In this document: positions 45,528 to 54,170 of the stretch, in pieces
Position numbering within the stretch: the first letter of the stretch is position 1
Layout of the letters: every line of letters starts with the position of its first letter
NCBI GenBank assembly: GCA_020630975.1
Contig: JAHDID010000014.1
Coordinates: 34,283 to 98,282 of the forward strand
DNA: 64,000 nucleotides
Direction of reading: 5' to 3'
From: Verrucomicrobiota bacterium
GTDB taxonomy: Bacteria; Verrucomicrobiota; Verrucomicrobiia; Verrucomicrobiales; DEV007
Position numbers and translations under genes: made by a program
The notes under the pieces: generated by a model
Seen by the model: only the letters and a program-made list of their open reading frames with translations
What the model was told of the DNA's origin: nothing
Databases searched by the model: none

Positions 45528-45965
45528 ATGGATACTGCGCTTGTTTGGTTTCTCGTTGGCTTGGTACTGATACTGCTAGAGATAGCTGTGCCGGGTGTCA
45601 TTTTGGTATTTCTCGGCGTCGCCGCCTGGATCGTGGCTGGCCTGGATTTGTTGGGGGTGAACTCGCTCACTGCACAGCTATGGATCTTCGCCGGAGCATC
45701 GGTCGCCCTGCTGTTCGGTCTACGCCGCTTTGTGAAAAGCTGGTTTCTCGGTAGAGCCACTAACGATAGCGATGACCTGATGGATGAATTCGTCGGCAAA
45801 TCGGTAGTCGTGCTAGAGGCGATCGAGCCCGGTGGCTATGGGCAGGTCGAGCTAAAGGGTGCGCAATGGAAAGCCACCTCTACCGCAGCGATCGCCAAAG
45901 ATGCCCGCTGCGAAGTCGAAAAAGTCGACGGGCTGTGTCTACACGTCAGACCTCTCTCTAAGTAA
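45528..45965 (+). CDS. NfeD-family membrane protein
   Basis: 145 aa. Two to three N-terminal transmembrane helices (MDTALVWFLVGLVLILLEI, VILVFLGVAAWIVAGL, LWIFAGASVALLFGL), then an OB-fold soluble domain (FVGKSVVVLEAIEPGGYGQVELKGAQWKATS). This is the short NfeD form (YbbK-partner type, no serine protease domain). NfeD OB domains bind stomatin-like proteins, and one is encoded 39 bp downstream, so the two form a standard membrane-microdomain pair. Confidence 0.92.
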   Translation: MDTALVWFLVGLVLILLEIAVPGVILVFLGVAAWIVAGLDLLGVNSLTAQLWIFAGASVALLFGLRRFVKSWFLGRATNDSDDLMDEFVGKSVVVLEAIEPGGYGQVELKGAQWKATSTAAIAKDARCEVEKVDGLCLHVRPLSK

Positions 45966-46004
45966 CGAAACAACCAATTATTCTTCAAACCGCTTAATTA
46001 AACA

Positions 46005-46922
46005 ATGGAACAACTCATACCTATCATCATAGCAGCTGGAGTGGTCTTACTGATCACTATCGTCCTTCTCAAATCCGCTCGCATCGTGCCACAGCGAAAA
46101 GCCTTTGTGGTCGAGCGACTCGGCAAATACTCGCGCACACTGGATGCGGGTTTCCACATTCTGATTCCTTTCCTGGAAAGAGTCGCCTACAAGCACTCGC
46201 TCAAAGAGGTGGCAGTGGATGTACCCTCGCAGATGTGTATCACGCAGGATAATATATCGATCGAGATCGACGGGGTGCTCTACCTACAAGTGCTCGACGC
46301 CAAGCGCGCTAGCTATGGTATCGAAGACTACCTCTACGCCTCCACCCAGCTCGCCCAGACCACACTGCGCTCCGAGATCGGTAAGCTAGAGCTAGACCGC
46401 ACCTTCGAAGAGCGCGAGCAGATCAATGCCAACATCATCACCGCGCTGGACAAAGCTTCCGATCCCTGGGGGCTAAAAATCACTCGCTACGAGATCGCCA
46501 ATATCACCCCACCACAAAGCGTGCGCGATGCCCTAGAAAAGCAGATGCGCGCCGAGCGCGAGCGCCGAGCCGTGATCGCCGAATCGGAAGGCGAGCGTGA
46601 AGCCAAGATCAACGTAGCTGAAGGTGAGAAGCAGGAAGTCATCAAGCAATCGGAAGCGAATCGCGAGATGCAGGTCAACGAGGCCGAGGGTAAAGCCAAA
46701 GAGATCGAGCTACTCGCCAATGCAACCGCCGACGGTATTCGCACCATCGCTCAAGCGATCGAGTCACCCGGTGGTCAGAACGCCGTGAACCTGCGTATCG
46801 CCGAGCAGTATGTCGATCAGTTCGGCAATCTCGCCAAAGAGAACAACACTCTCATCATCCCCAGCGATGTCGCCAACATCGGAGGCACCGTAGCCTCCCT
46901 AGCGAAGATCCTGGAGAAGTAA
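46005..46922 (+). CDS. qmcA: SPFH/band 7 stomatin-like protein (QmcA type)
   Basis: 305 aa. An N-terminal membrane helix (LIPIIIAAGVVLLITIVLL), then the SPFH domain (IVPQRKAFVVERLGKYSRTLDAGFHILIPFLERVAYKHSLKE), IEDYLYASTQLAQTTLRSEIGKLELDRTFEERE, and a coiled coil (KQMRAERERRAVIAESEGEREAKINVAEGEKQ). Such proteins form large cages in the inner membrane that organise proteases and lipid domains. It works with the NfeD protein encoded just upstream. A terminator follows 23 bp after the stop. Confidence 0.95.
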   Translation: MEQLIPIIIAAGVVLLITIVLLKSARIVPQRKAFVVERLGKYSRTLDAGFHILIPFLERVAYKHSLKEVAVDVPSQMCITQDNISIEIDGVLYLQVLDAKRASYGIEDYLYASTQLAQTTLRSEIGKLELDRTFEEREQINANIITALDKASDPWGLKITRYEIANITPPQSVRDALEKQMRAERERRAVIAESEGEREAKINVAEGEKQEVIKQSEANREMQVNEAEGKAKEIELLANATADGIRTIAQAIESPGGQNAVNLRIAEQYVDQFGNLAKENNTLIIPSDVANIGGTVASLAKILEK

Positions 46923-46945
46923 ACACTTCCCCCTCTTCTAATCCA

Positions 46946-46991
46946 CCCCGCCTCGCGCAGACCTAAGCCCATCTGCGCGGGGCATTTTTCG
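46946..46991 (+). terminator. Rho-independent terminator after the stomatin-like gene
   Basis: CCCCGCCTCGCGCAGA pairs with TCTGCGCGGGG (internal CCT bulge) around a CCTAAGCCCA loop and runs into ATTTTT. Strong GC stem plus T tract. Confidence 0.88.
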
Positions 46992-47013
46992 TTTCGGTAG
47001 GGTGAATTATCTA

Positions 47014-49575
47014 TCAGGGTTCCAGTGCATTAACCGCTAGCCTCCTTAGGTGCGCGGCATGAGCTGACGAGCGTGCGTCTAAATCTGCGACCAGTTTTTC
47101 GAGTAAGAAAACTGCCTGGCTCTGTGCCTGTACGGGGTAGTTATTTTCACCTTTAAGCCCTGTCATCTTGGCCAGGCGTTTTATATAGTCGATTTGCAGA
47201 TCGCGGCGAAAGCTGCCGATGTTATCGCCGCCGGTCATGATGGCTTGATGGAGACGAGGTAGCATATCATCGACTGTGATTTCATTACCATACAGGGAAC
47301 TATCGATGATGCGCTGCAGGGTCTTTTCATGTAGCAAATGATCGAGCGCGGTATCGTAGATCTGCTCCACGGTGGCATGCATTTTCGGATCCTCGTTTTC
47401 TAGCTCCCAAATGGTAAAGCCACGGCGACGTACCTGAGCGTGGGCGATCAGGTCGGAGCTGAGAAAGCTAAATGCATCGGCTCCGAAGACGCCCTCTGTT
47501 AGAACCTCAAGGGCCCGCTGTTGATCAGCGGCCGCCACCGGCTCGTAGGGGCGAGCGGTGCTGCCTGGCTGACCGTGCATGGAGCGATCGATCTGCACGC
47601 CGCCGATCTGGCGCGACAGGATAGTAGCCGCACTGCGGTAGCTCCACATCAGCGAGGAGACAGCGGTGCGTAGCTCGTGGTAGTCTTCACCCTCTTTGGG
47701 GAAGGTGTCGACCAGTCCGCCCATGGTCTCACGCACGCGTTGCATGGTATCGGCCGCGTGGGCGATAGGATCGCTCGATAGATCGCTGATCATGATGCGT
47801 GGGTCGATACCGCGGCCAGCCGAGCGCATGTCGTCGGCATCGTTGCCAAAGGCGTGCTCGGGTTTGGTCGATTCGGCGAGGATAGCAGCCGTGACTTCGG
47901 CTTCTTTATCAGTAGCCGCTGGCGAGTAACCATAGCGGATCGCCCAGTGATCGTAGGGCCCAGGGACGGTGGTGTAGTATTGGCCTTGCTTAGCCCGGTC
48001 GCGTGAGATATTTGCCGGGCTGTAGTCCATGACCGAGGCGGTGACGCCCATCTTTTCCGTGCGCGCTCGATCGTGCAGCTGATCGAAGTCGTGTAGGTTG
48101 CTCGCGGCGAAGTTGTGGCTAAGCCCTAGAGTGTGGCCGATCTCGTGCAGGATCAGTTCGTAGAGCGCTTCCTTTACCAGTTGATCGACTTCTAGCTGAC
48201 TAGCACCTGCCGCTAGCAGTGAGGCGCGGGCAGCGATGGCGTCGTCCTGCCGATACGATCCGGCTTGGCACCAAGCGTGCCGCGATGGTTTGGCCATCCG
48301 GTTGAAAGGGAAGCGCTGCGGGTCGGCGCGAACCGGGTCGCTGCTCTGCAGCAGACGACGCAGACGCACTCGATTGGTGAGAAAGACGTACTCGAGCATG
48401 ATATCGGCGCCGAGGATCTGCCCGGTGCGCGGATTGACGAAGCTCGGGCCGTAGCCGCCAAATGGCGGATCAGGCGAGGACGTCCAGCGCATCACATTGT
48501 AGCGGATGTCGCCAGCATCCCACTCGGCATCGTCTGGCTGTACCTTGCAGACGATGGCGTTTTTAAACCCTGCCGATTCAAAGGCAAGATTCCATGCTTC
48601 GGCAGCGGCTTTGATGGTATCACGCAGCTCGATAGGCGTGGTATTTTCGATCCACCAGGTGATTGGCTCGACTGGCTCAGAGGGAGCGGCTCCTGGTTGT
48701 TTTTTCTGCAGGTGCCAGCGGTGGATCACGTCGCGGTAGTTGGCACTTTTGGTAGAGGTCAGGTCAGTTTTGCGAGTGGTGAAATAACCGACTCGTGGAT
48801 CCTCCAGACGCGAGAGGTAGTCATTGTCCGGCACGGCGATCAGCGAGTGTTGCACTTTGGCAGTGATGTAGCGCGCGTCGGTCACATCATCGTCTCCCCA
48901 GGCTTTCACCTCGCTATTGTGGTAGACGTAGTTCACACGTAGCAGGGTATTCTCAGGGTAGTTCTTTAGCTCGTAAAAGCGCGTGCGCTCATCGGAGAGT
49001 TTGCCAAAGGTCAGTCGATCTTGCTTGTCATCTTTGCCGCCTCGCGGTGTCGGCTTGATCATCGAGAATAGCTCTTTTAGAAACAAGTTGCTCGCCTTCA
49101 CCAGGTGAGTCGTCTTATCCTCGGTAGTCGCTACGATCGGTAGCGAGGCGATGACCGCCTCGGAGATATTGGCATCGGCCGAGCGTGCTAGGGCATTCTC
49201 TGGGTCGAAGTAGAAGGCGGTATTTTCCGCGACAAACTCCATCTTGTCGTACCATCGCCGAATGGTGAAAATCCGCTCGTCCAAGAAGCGGCCGCGAAAG
49301 GTGCTGAGCTCTGCCACCCCATCGAGCACGTAGGCAAAGTGGATGTACTCCCGGTCTAGCTGAGCATTACGGATCGCTAGATAGATGGTGCCATCGTCGC
49401 GGTTTTGGTAGAGATTGAAAAGCCCCTCATGCAGGTCGCAGTCCTCGATGGTTTCGGCGAAGGACTTTTTGTCGGAGTCTTTCTTTTTGCCTTCCTCTGC
49501 AGCGATGGCAGTCCAGTCCAGCCCGAGCGATACGACAGTGGTCACCAGTAGAATGTAAAATAGCTGCCTCATCAT
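47014..49575 (-). CDS. Secreted zinc-dependent metalloprotease (DUF5117/DUF4953)
   Basis: 853 aa with a signal peptide (about residues 1-26). The N-terminal half is DUF5118/DUF5117 (LHEGLFNLYQNRDDGTIYLAI, FLDERIFTIRRWYDKMEF, RLEDPRVGYFTTRK, ITWWIENTTPIELRDTIKAAAEAWN). The catalytic part has HEIGHTLGLSHNF: His477, Glu478, His481 and His487, the HExxHxxGxxH metzincin site, with SVMDYSPANI as the Met-turn-like segment. Family members are common in Bacteroidota and Verrucomicrobiota and are taken to degrade extracellular proteins. It is a single gene transcribed alone. Confidence 0.93.
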   Translation of the reverse strand: MMRQLFYILLVTTVVSLGLDWTAIAAEEGKKKDSDKKSFAETIEDCDLHEGLFNLYQNRDDGTIYLAIRNAQLDREYIHFAYVLDGVAELSTFRGRFLDERIFTIRRWYDKMEFVAENTAFYFDPENALARSADANISEAVIASLPIVATTEDKTTHLVKASNLFLKELFSMIKPTPRGGKDDKQDRLTFGKLSDERTRFYELKNYPENTLLRVNYVYHNSEVKAWGDDDVTDARYITAKVQHSLIAVPDNDYLSRLEDPRVGYFTTRKTDLTSTKSANYRDVIHRWHLQKKQPGAAPSEPVEPITWWIENTTPIELRDTIKAAAEAWNLAFESAGFKNAIVCKVQPDDAEWDAGDIRYNVMRWTSSPDPPFGGYGPSFVNPRTGQILGADIMLEYVFLTNRVRLRRLLQSSDPVRADPQRFPFNRMAKPSRHAWCQAGSYRQDDAIAARASLLAAGASQLEVDQLVKEALYELILHEIGHTLGLSHNFAASNLHDFDQLHDRARTEKMGVTASVMDYSPANISRDRAKQGQYYTTVPGPYDHWAIRYGYSPAATDKEAEVTAAILAESTKPEHAFGNDADDMRSAGRGIDPRIMISDLSSDPIAHAADTMQRVRETMGGLVDTFPKEGEDYHELRTAVSSLMWSYRSAATILSRQIGGVQIDRSMHGQPGSTARPYEPVAAADQQRALEVLTEGVFGADAFSFLSSDLIAHAQVRRRGFTIWELENEDPKMHATVEQIYDTALDHLLHEKTLQRIIDSSLYGNEITVDDMLPRLHQAIMTGGDNIGSFRRDLQIDYIKRLAKMTGLKGENNYPVQAQSQAVFLLEKLVADLDARSSAHAAHLRRLAVNALEP

Positions 49576-49632
49576 GCCGCTACCCTAAAGCTCGTGCTCG
49601 CCACATCAACTGACATGTGATAGCCATGAAGC

Positions 49633-50277
49633 ATGAGCCAAAAAACCATCGTATGCTTCGGCGACTCCAATACTTGGGGCTACATCCCAGGATCTGCCTG
49701 CGAGCGCTACCCACTGGATACGCGTTGGCCGGGTGTCATGCAGGCAGCGCTGGGTAGCGACTACCGAGTCATCGAGGAGGCCCAGAATGGCCGCACCACC
49801 GTCTGGCCTGATCCCTGCGAGCCCACGGTATCGAAGTGTGGAAAAGACCACCTGCCAGTCGTGCTCGAGTCGCACAAGCCGATCGACCTCGTCATCGTGA
49901 TGCTCGGCACCAATGATCTGAAAAATCACATCAATCAGACCGCGCAGACCATCGCGCAGGGAGCTATCACTTTGGTCGATATGATCCTCGCTAGCACTGC
50001 GGGCCCGGACCAGCAGGCTCCACAGGTGCTGATGGTCTGCCCCGTGCCGTTGCACCCTGCACAGTGCCCTTTCTGGCATTTGTTCGATGGCGCAGCAGAG
50101 AAGTCGCTGGCGATGCCTACAGCCTACCAGGAGTTGGCCGAGGATCGCGGTGTGGCTTTTCTCAACGCTGGCGACCATGCGACTTGTCCAGATACCGACT
50201 GCATCCATCTCGATGCCGAGGGGCAGGGCAGCTTAGGGAAGGCAATGGCGGACAAGGTGCAGACGGTATTGCCCTGA
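49633..50277 (+). CDS. SGNH/GDSL-family esterase
   Basis: 214 aa, no signal peptide. Block I GDSNTWGY (Ser12), block III VMLGTNDLK, block V DCIHLDAEG with the catalytic Asp/His pair; RTTVWPDP follows the typical block II region. It resembles cytoplasmic arylesterase/acyl-thioesterase SGNH hydrolases that act on short acyl esters or acetylated sugars. It starts 57 bp from the divergent metalloprotease. Substrate unassigned. Confidence 0.93.
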   Translation: MSQKTIVCFGDSNTWGYIPGSACERYPLDTRWPGVMQAALGSDYRVIEEAQNGRTTVWPDPCEPTVSKCGKDHLPVVLESHKPIDLVIVMLGTNDLKNHINQTAQTIAQGAITLVDMILASTAGPDQQAPQVLMVCPVPLHPAQCPFWHLFDGAAEKSLAMPTAYQELAEDRGVAFLNAGDHATCPDTDCIHLDAEGQGSLGKAMADKVQTVLP

Positions 50278-50351
50278 GCAAATAAGCCAAGAATGAAAAT
50301 ATTTTAAAATTTATTTAGAAGTTTTTAAATATTTGGTTACATTGATCACCG

Positions 50352-51422
50352 ATGAAACCAAACATTCAGATTATTCTTATTATTGCTACCCTGGTCATCA
50401 CCCCCTTTCTGTCACCAGCTCAATCCACTAATTCCAGCTCGATCCTGGGAGGAATCCAAGTCTCTGCGGATGGCACAGCAAAGGACGAACTTCTGGCTAT
50501 CCCTAGTCCGGAGCCTCTGCAGAATGTTCCTCTGGAAGTCTCATTCACTACCGATGGCGAAATCACCACTGGCACAGTGAAAAACAACAATCCGTGGCGA
50601 TGGAATATGTCAAAAAACCGTAGGCCGCAGCCACTGCCTGAAGCGGCCACGAAAATTAAGGAAGTCGGTGGGCCTGCGCCAGAGCCTGCCGCACCAGCTG
50701 CTGCGTCTGTTGAAGAGCCATCTTTGACTCTTTCTTTACCACTGCCCATCGATGAGGGACCTAGTCTGCCGAAGATGTCTGAGAATGGCACTTACACAGT
50801 GGCATCTGGAGATACGGTCGATTCGATCGCCGATGCATTTGGTCTGACCAGTGAGCAGCTCAGAAAGATCAACTGGATGTCTCCGACTCGATCAGTGATC
50901 GCGGGTCAGGTGATCAAAGTGAATGCTCCGGGTATGAAGAAGGCGGCAGCCGCTCCAGCACCGCAGGTCAGCACGGGGACAGCGACTAAAATCGCCTCGA
51001 CACTACCAGTCGCTGATGCGCAGAGTGCGGCAGCCGCAGACGACACGCCGCAGACCTATGCGATCCAAAGTGGTGAAAATCCCTGGACCATCGCCAAGAA
51101 GTTTGGTGTGAGCTATCAGAAGCTGGTCGAGATCAATGATTTCTCAGACCCCAAGCGTCTGCAAATCGGGCAGGAAATCAAGATCCCTGCTAAGTCGGTG
51201 GAATCGGCTACCATTTTAACATCAGCTAGTGAGCCGGCTTTCGATGCCGATGGCCACGAGGTCTATGTGATCCGCAATGGCGACAACCCATGGACCATCG
51301 CTCAGCGACTAAAGGTCGACTATCAGGAGCTGATCTCGCTCAACCAGATCGATGACCCACGCGATCTCAAAGTCGGTCAGAAGCTAAAAGTTCCAAAGAA
51401 GAAGCTGCTCGCAGCTCAGTGA
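50352..51422 (+). CDS. Secreted protein with three LysM domains
   Basis: 356 aa with a signal peptide (IILIIATLVITPFLSPAQS). A Pro/Ala-rich middle precedes three LysM domains at about residues 145-192, 233-280 and 303-350 (YTVASGDTVDSIADAFG; YAIQSGENPWTIAKKFG; YVIRNGDNPWTIAQRLK). LysM binds peptidoglycan N-acetylglucosamine, so it should be a cell-wall-associated scaffold; no enzymatic domain is visible. The 74-bp upstream region is very AT-rich. Its stop abuts the stop of mutS, with no space for a separate terminator. Confidence 0.92.
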   Translation: MKPNIQIILIIATLVITPFLSPAQSTNSSSILGGIQVSADGTAKDELLAIPSPEPLQNVPLEVSFTTDGEITTGTVKNNNPWRWNMSKNRRPQPLPEAATKIKEVGGPAPEPAAPAAASVEEPSLTLSLPLPIDEGPSLPKMSENGTYTVASGDTVDSIADAFGLTSEQLRKINWMSPTRSVIAGQVIKVNAPGMKKAAAAPAPQVSTGTATKIASTLPVADAQSAAAADDTPQTYAIQSGENPWTIAKKFGVSYQKLVEINDFSDPKRLQIGQEIKIPAKSVESATILTSASEPAFDADGHEVYVIRNGDNPWTIAQRLKVDYQELISLNQIDDPRDLKVGQKLKVPKKKLLAAQ

Positions 51423-53984
51423 TTAGCCAAACAACAGCATTTGCGGATCTTCGTCTTCTTCCTCAAAAGCCGGCTCAGCGACTTTAGCCACCTCTTCCTT
51501 GGGGGTGGCTTTTTTCTTGGTCGCTCGCTTGGCCTTAGGCTTGGCGGGTTTCACCACTTCGAGCTGCGGCTGTGGCACCGCTGCTCCTCCCTCAAGACTA
51601 TCTAGGATCGCTTTGGCCCGATCGACGATGCTATCTGGTAAACCGGCCAATCTCGCCACCTGAATACCATAGCTCCGGTCTGCCGCACCGGGCACGATCT
51701 GGCGTAGAAAGATGATCTGGTCCTGCCACTCGCGCACGGCCACGCTGTAGTTCTGCACGCCGCGACGACTATCGGCCAGCTCGGTCAGCTCGTGGTAATG
51801 GGTGGCAAACAAGGTGCGCGCACCGACCTGATCGTGCAGGTGCTCGCTCACGCTCCAGGCAATGGACAGCCCATCATAGGTCGAGGTGCCACGGCCGATC
51901 TCGTCCAGCACGACTAGGCTTTTGTCGGTAGCGCTATTGACGATCACTGCCGTCTCGGTCATCTCGACCATGAAAGTGGAGTGGCCTTTGGCGATATCAT
52001 CGCTAGCACCCACGCGGGTAAAGATACGATCGACGAGCCCGATCTCGGCGCTCTGGGCCGGCACAAAACTACCTATCTGAGCCATCAGTGTGATCAGGGC
52101 CACCTGTCGGATGTAGGTGGATTTACCGGACATGTTTGGCCCGGTGATCAGGATCTGCCGGTGCTCATCGCCGTCGAGTCTGGTGTCATTTGGCACAAAC
52201 TTTTCTTCGCCGATATTCTGATCGAGCACGGGGTGTCTTCCCTGGATGATCGACAAGTTGCGCCCTTCATTCAGCACCGGGCGGCAGTAGTCAAACAAGC
52301 GGCTCACCTCGGCAAAGGCGATCAACACATCGAGCTCGGCCAGTGCAGCGGCGGTCTTTTGAATAGCCTCCAGATGCTCTAGCACGGTCTCGCGCAGGTT
52401 CAAAAATTCTTCATACTCGAGGGCGCGCAGTCGCTCATCGGCGCCGAGTATCTTGTTCTCCATCTCCTTCAGCTCGGGCGTGATGAAGCGCTCGGCATTG
52501 GCCATGGTTTGCTTGCGCGTGTACTCAGTCGGTGCCTTATCGAGGTGGGCTTTGGTGATCTCGATGAAGTAGCCAAAGACATTGTTGTATTTCACCTTCA
52601 GCGAGGAGATTCCAGTGCGCTCTTGCTCGCGGCTCTGTAGCTCGGCGATCCATTGTTTGCCTTCGGTAGCGGCACTGCGCAGCTCATCGATCTCGCGGCT
52701 GTAGCCGTCGGCAAAGATACCGCCCTCCTTCATGGCTGCAGGCGGCTCCTCGACTAGAGCTCCCTCGAGCATATCGACCAATTCGCCAAAGTCGCCCATC
52801 TCGCGCTGCAGTCGCTCGCCGAGCACGCCGCCCTGGATGGCATCGACATGGGCTCTCACATCCGGCACTTTCGATAGCGAGACACTCAGGGCCTTCAGAT
52901 CTCGTGCATTGCCCGAGCCCTGGCTCAGTCGACTGAGCGTGCGCTCGACGTCGCGGATCTCTTTGAAGGTCTCTTGGAGCTGATTGAGCACAAAGTGCTG
53001 CCCAATCGCTGCGGCTACCATATCCTGGCGCTCGGTCAGCACCTGCAGATCGCGGATCGGGTGCAGCACCCAGTCGCGCAATTTACGCGCACCCATCGGT
53101 GTCGAGGTGCGATCGATCGCGCCGAGCAGCGAATGCTTAACCCCGCCGGAGCGGCTAGTCACTAGATCGAGATTGGCCTGGCTAGCAGCATCGATCAGCA
53201 CGAAGTTTTCGCTAGCGTAGGGAATCAGCGAGCAGACGTGATCGACTTTGCGGCGTAGCTGGGTCTCGACGTAGTGCAGGATCGCACCAGCAGCCCCCAC
53301 AGCAGCGATCATATCGCCACAGCCAAAGCCATCGAGCGTCTGTACCTGAAAGTGCTGCTTCAGCGCATACTCAGCCTGATCGTAGATAAAGGTATAGCCA
53401 TCGTAGTCCTGAGCATTGGCCAAGCGATCAAACACCTCGCCCTGCTCATCGGCATACAGCAGCTCACTGGGACGCAGGCGCGATAGCTCATCGAGTAGTC
53501 CATCGAGATCGGTGAACTCAGTCAGGCGAAACTCTCCAGTGGTATGCTCCAGAAAAGCCAAGCCAAACTTGCGCTTGGCCTTGTACACCGCTGCTAGATA
53601 ATTGGACCGCTCGGCATCGAGCAGGTTCATATCATCGATCGTACCGGCACTGATGATCTGTGAAATCTCGCGCTCGACGATCTTACCCGGCTGGGGCGTC
53701 GAGGTCTGCTCGGCGATAGCGATGCGCTTCCCAGCTTTCACGGCTTTGGCGATGTAGCCCTGAGCCGCATGGTGAGGCACCCCACACATGGGTATCCCAT
53801 TGCGCTTGGTCAGCGCAGCATTCAGGATCGGTGCAGCGACTTTGGCATCCTCAAAGAACAGCTCGTAGAAGTCTCCCAACCGGTAAAATAACAGTACGTC
53901 TTCAGGCAGACTGCGTCGCATATCCTGATACTGCTGCATCATCGGCGTGAGCTTCGCCGGCTTATCGCTTTTCTTATCTGCCAT
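51423..53984 (-). CDS. mutS: DNA mismatch repair protein MutS
   Basis: 853 aa. Mismatch-reading motif in LFYRLGDFYELFFEDA near residue 31, connector and lever domains, Walker A ITGPNMSGKSTYIRQ, Walker B LVVLDEIGRGTSTYDGLSI, and ATHYHELTEL. The tail is Lys/Ala-rich and ends EDEDPQMLLFG, a likely beta-clamp-binding QMxLF motif. It recognises mismatches and recruits MutL. It is transcribed alone. Confidence 0.97.
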   Translation of the reverse strand: MADKKSDKPAKLTPMMQQYQDMRRSLPEDVLLFYRLGDFYELFFEDAKVAAPILNAALTKRNGIPMCGVPHHAAQGYIAKAVKAGKRIAIAEQTSTPQPGKIVEREISQIISAGTIDDMNLLDAERSNYLAAVYKAKRKFGLAFLEHTTGEFRLTEFTDLDGLLDELSRLRPSELLYADEQGEVFDRLANAQDYDGYTFIYDQAEYALKQHFQVQTLDGFGCGDMIAAVGAAGAILHYVETQLRRKVDHVCSLIPYASENFVLIDAASQANLDLVTSRSGGVKHSLLGAIDRTSTPMGARKLRDWVLHPIRDLQVLTERQDMVAAAIGQHFVLNQLQETFKEIRDVERTLSRLSQGSGNARDLKALSVSLSKVPDVRAHVDAIQGGVLGERLQREMGDFGELVDMLEGALVEEPPAAMKEGGIFADGYSREIDELRSAATEGKQWIAELQSREQERTGISSLKVKYNNVFGYFIEITKAHLDKAPTEYTRKQTMANAERFITPELKEMENKILGADERLRALEYEEFLNLRETVLEHLEAIQKTAAALAELDVLIAFAEVSRLFDYCRPVLNEGRNLSIIQGRHPVLDQNIGEEKFVPNDTRLDGDEHRQILITGPNMSGKSTYIRQVALITLMAQIGSFVPAQSAEIGLVDRIFTRVGASDDIAKGHSTFMVEMTETAVIVNSATDKSLVVLDEIGRGTSTYDGLSIAWSVSEHLHDQVGARTLFATHYHELTELADSRRGVQNYSVAVREWQDQIIFLRQIVPGAADRSYGIQVARLAGLPDSIVDRAKAILDSLEGGAAVPQPQLEVVKPAKPKAKRATKKKATPKEEVAKVAEPAFEEEDEDPQMLLFG

Positions 53985-54099
53985 GTGTGTGTTTCCACAC
54001 GCATCTTAGGTACCCTAATTATCTCTTCAACCAAATTGTTCCCCCAAAGTTCAAATACGAATCCTTCCTAGTCTTAAGAGCGTTCGCTAAAGCGTACGA

Positions 54100-54134
54100 A
54101 AAAGCGGCGGCACCCACGAAAGGCACCGCCGCTC
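54100..54134 (-). terminator. Rho-independent terminator after the EF-G gene
   Basis: AGCGGCGG (54104-54111) with CCGCCGCT (54127-54134), loop of 15 nt that can partly pair. On the minus strand the stem ends in CGCTTTTTC. It lies 36 bp after the EF-G stop. Confidence 0.87.
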
Positions 54135-54170
54135 CAAATTTTTCAGTCGTATGAACTGCCTAGGCAGCCA

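Noticed and set aside
54007..54020. A reverse-strand copy of the CAATAGGGTACA repeat (GGTACCCTAATT)
   Set aside because: Single, with an inserted base and no partner 21 bp away.
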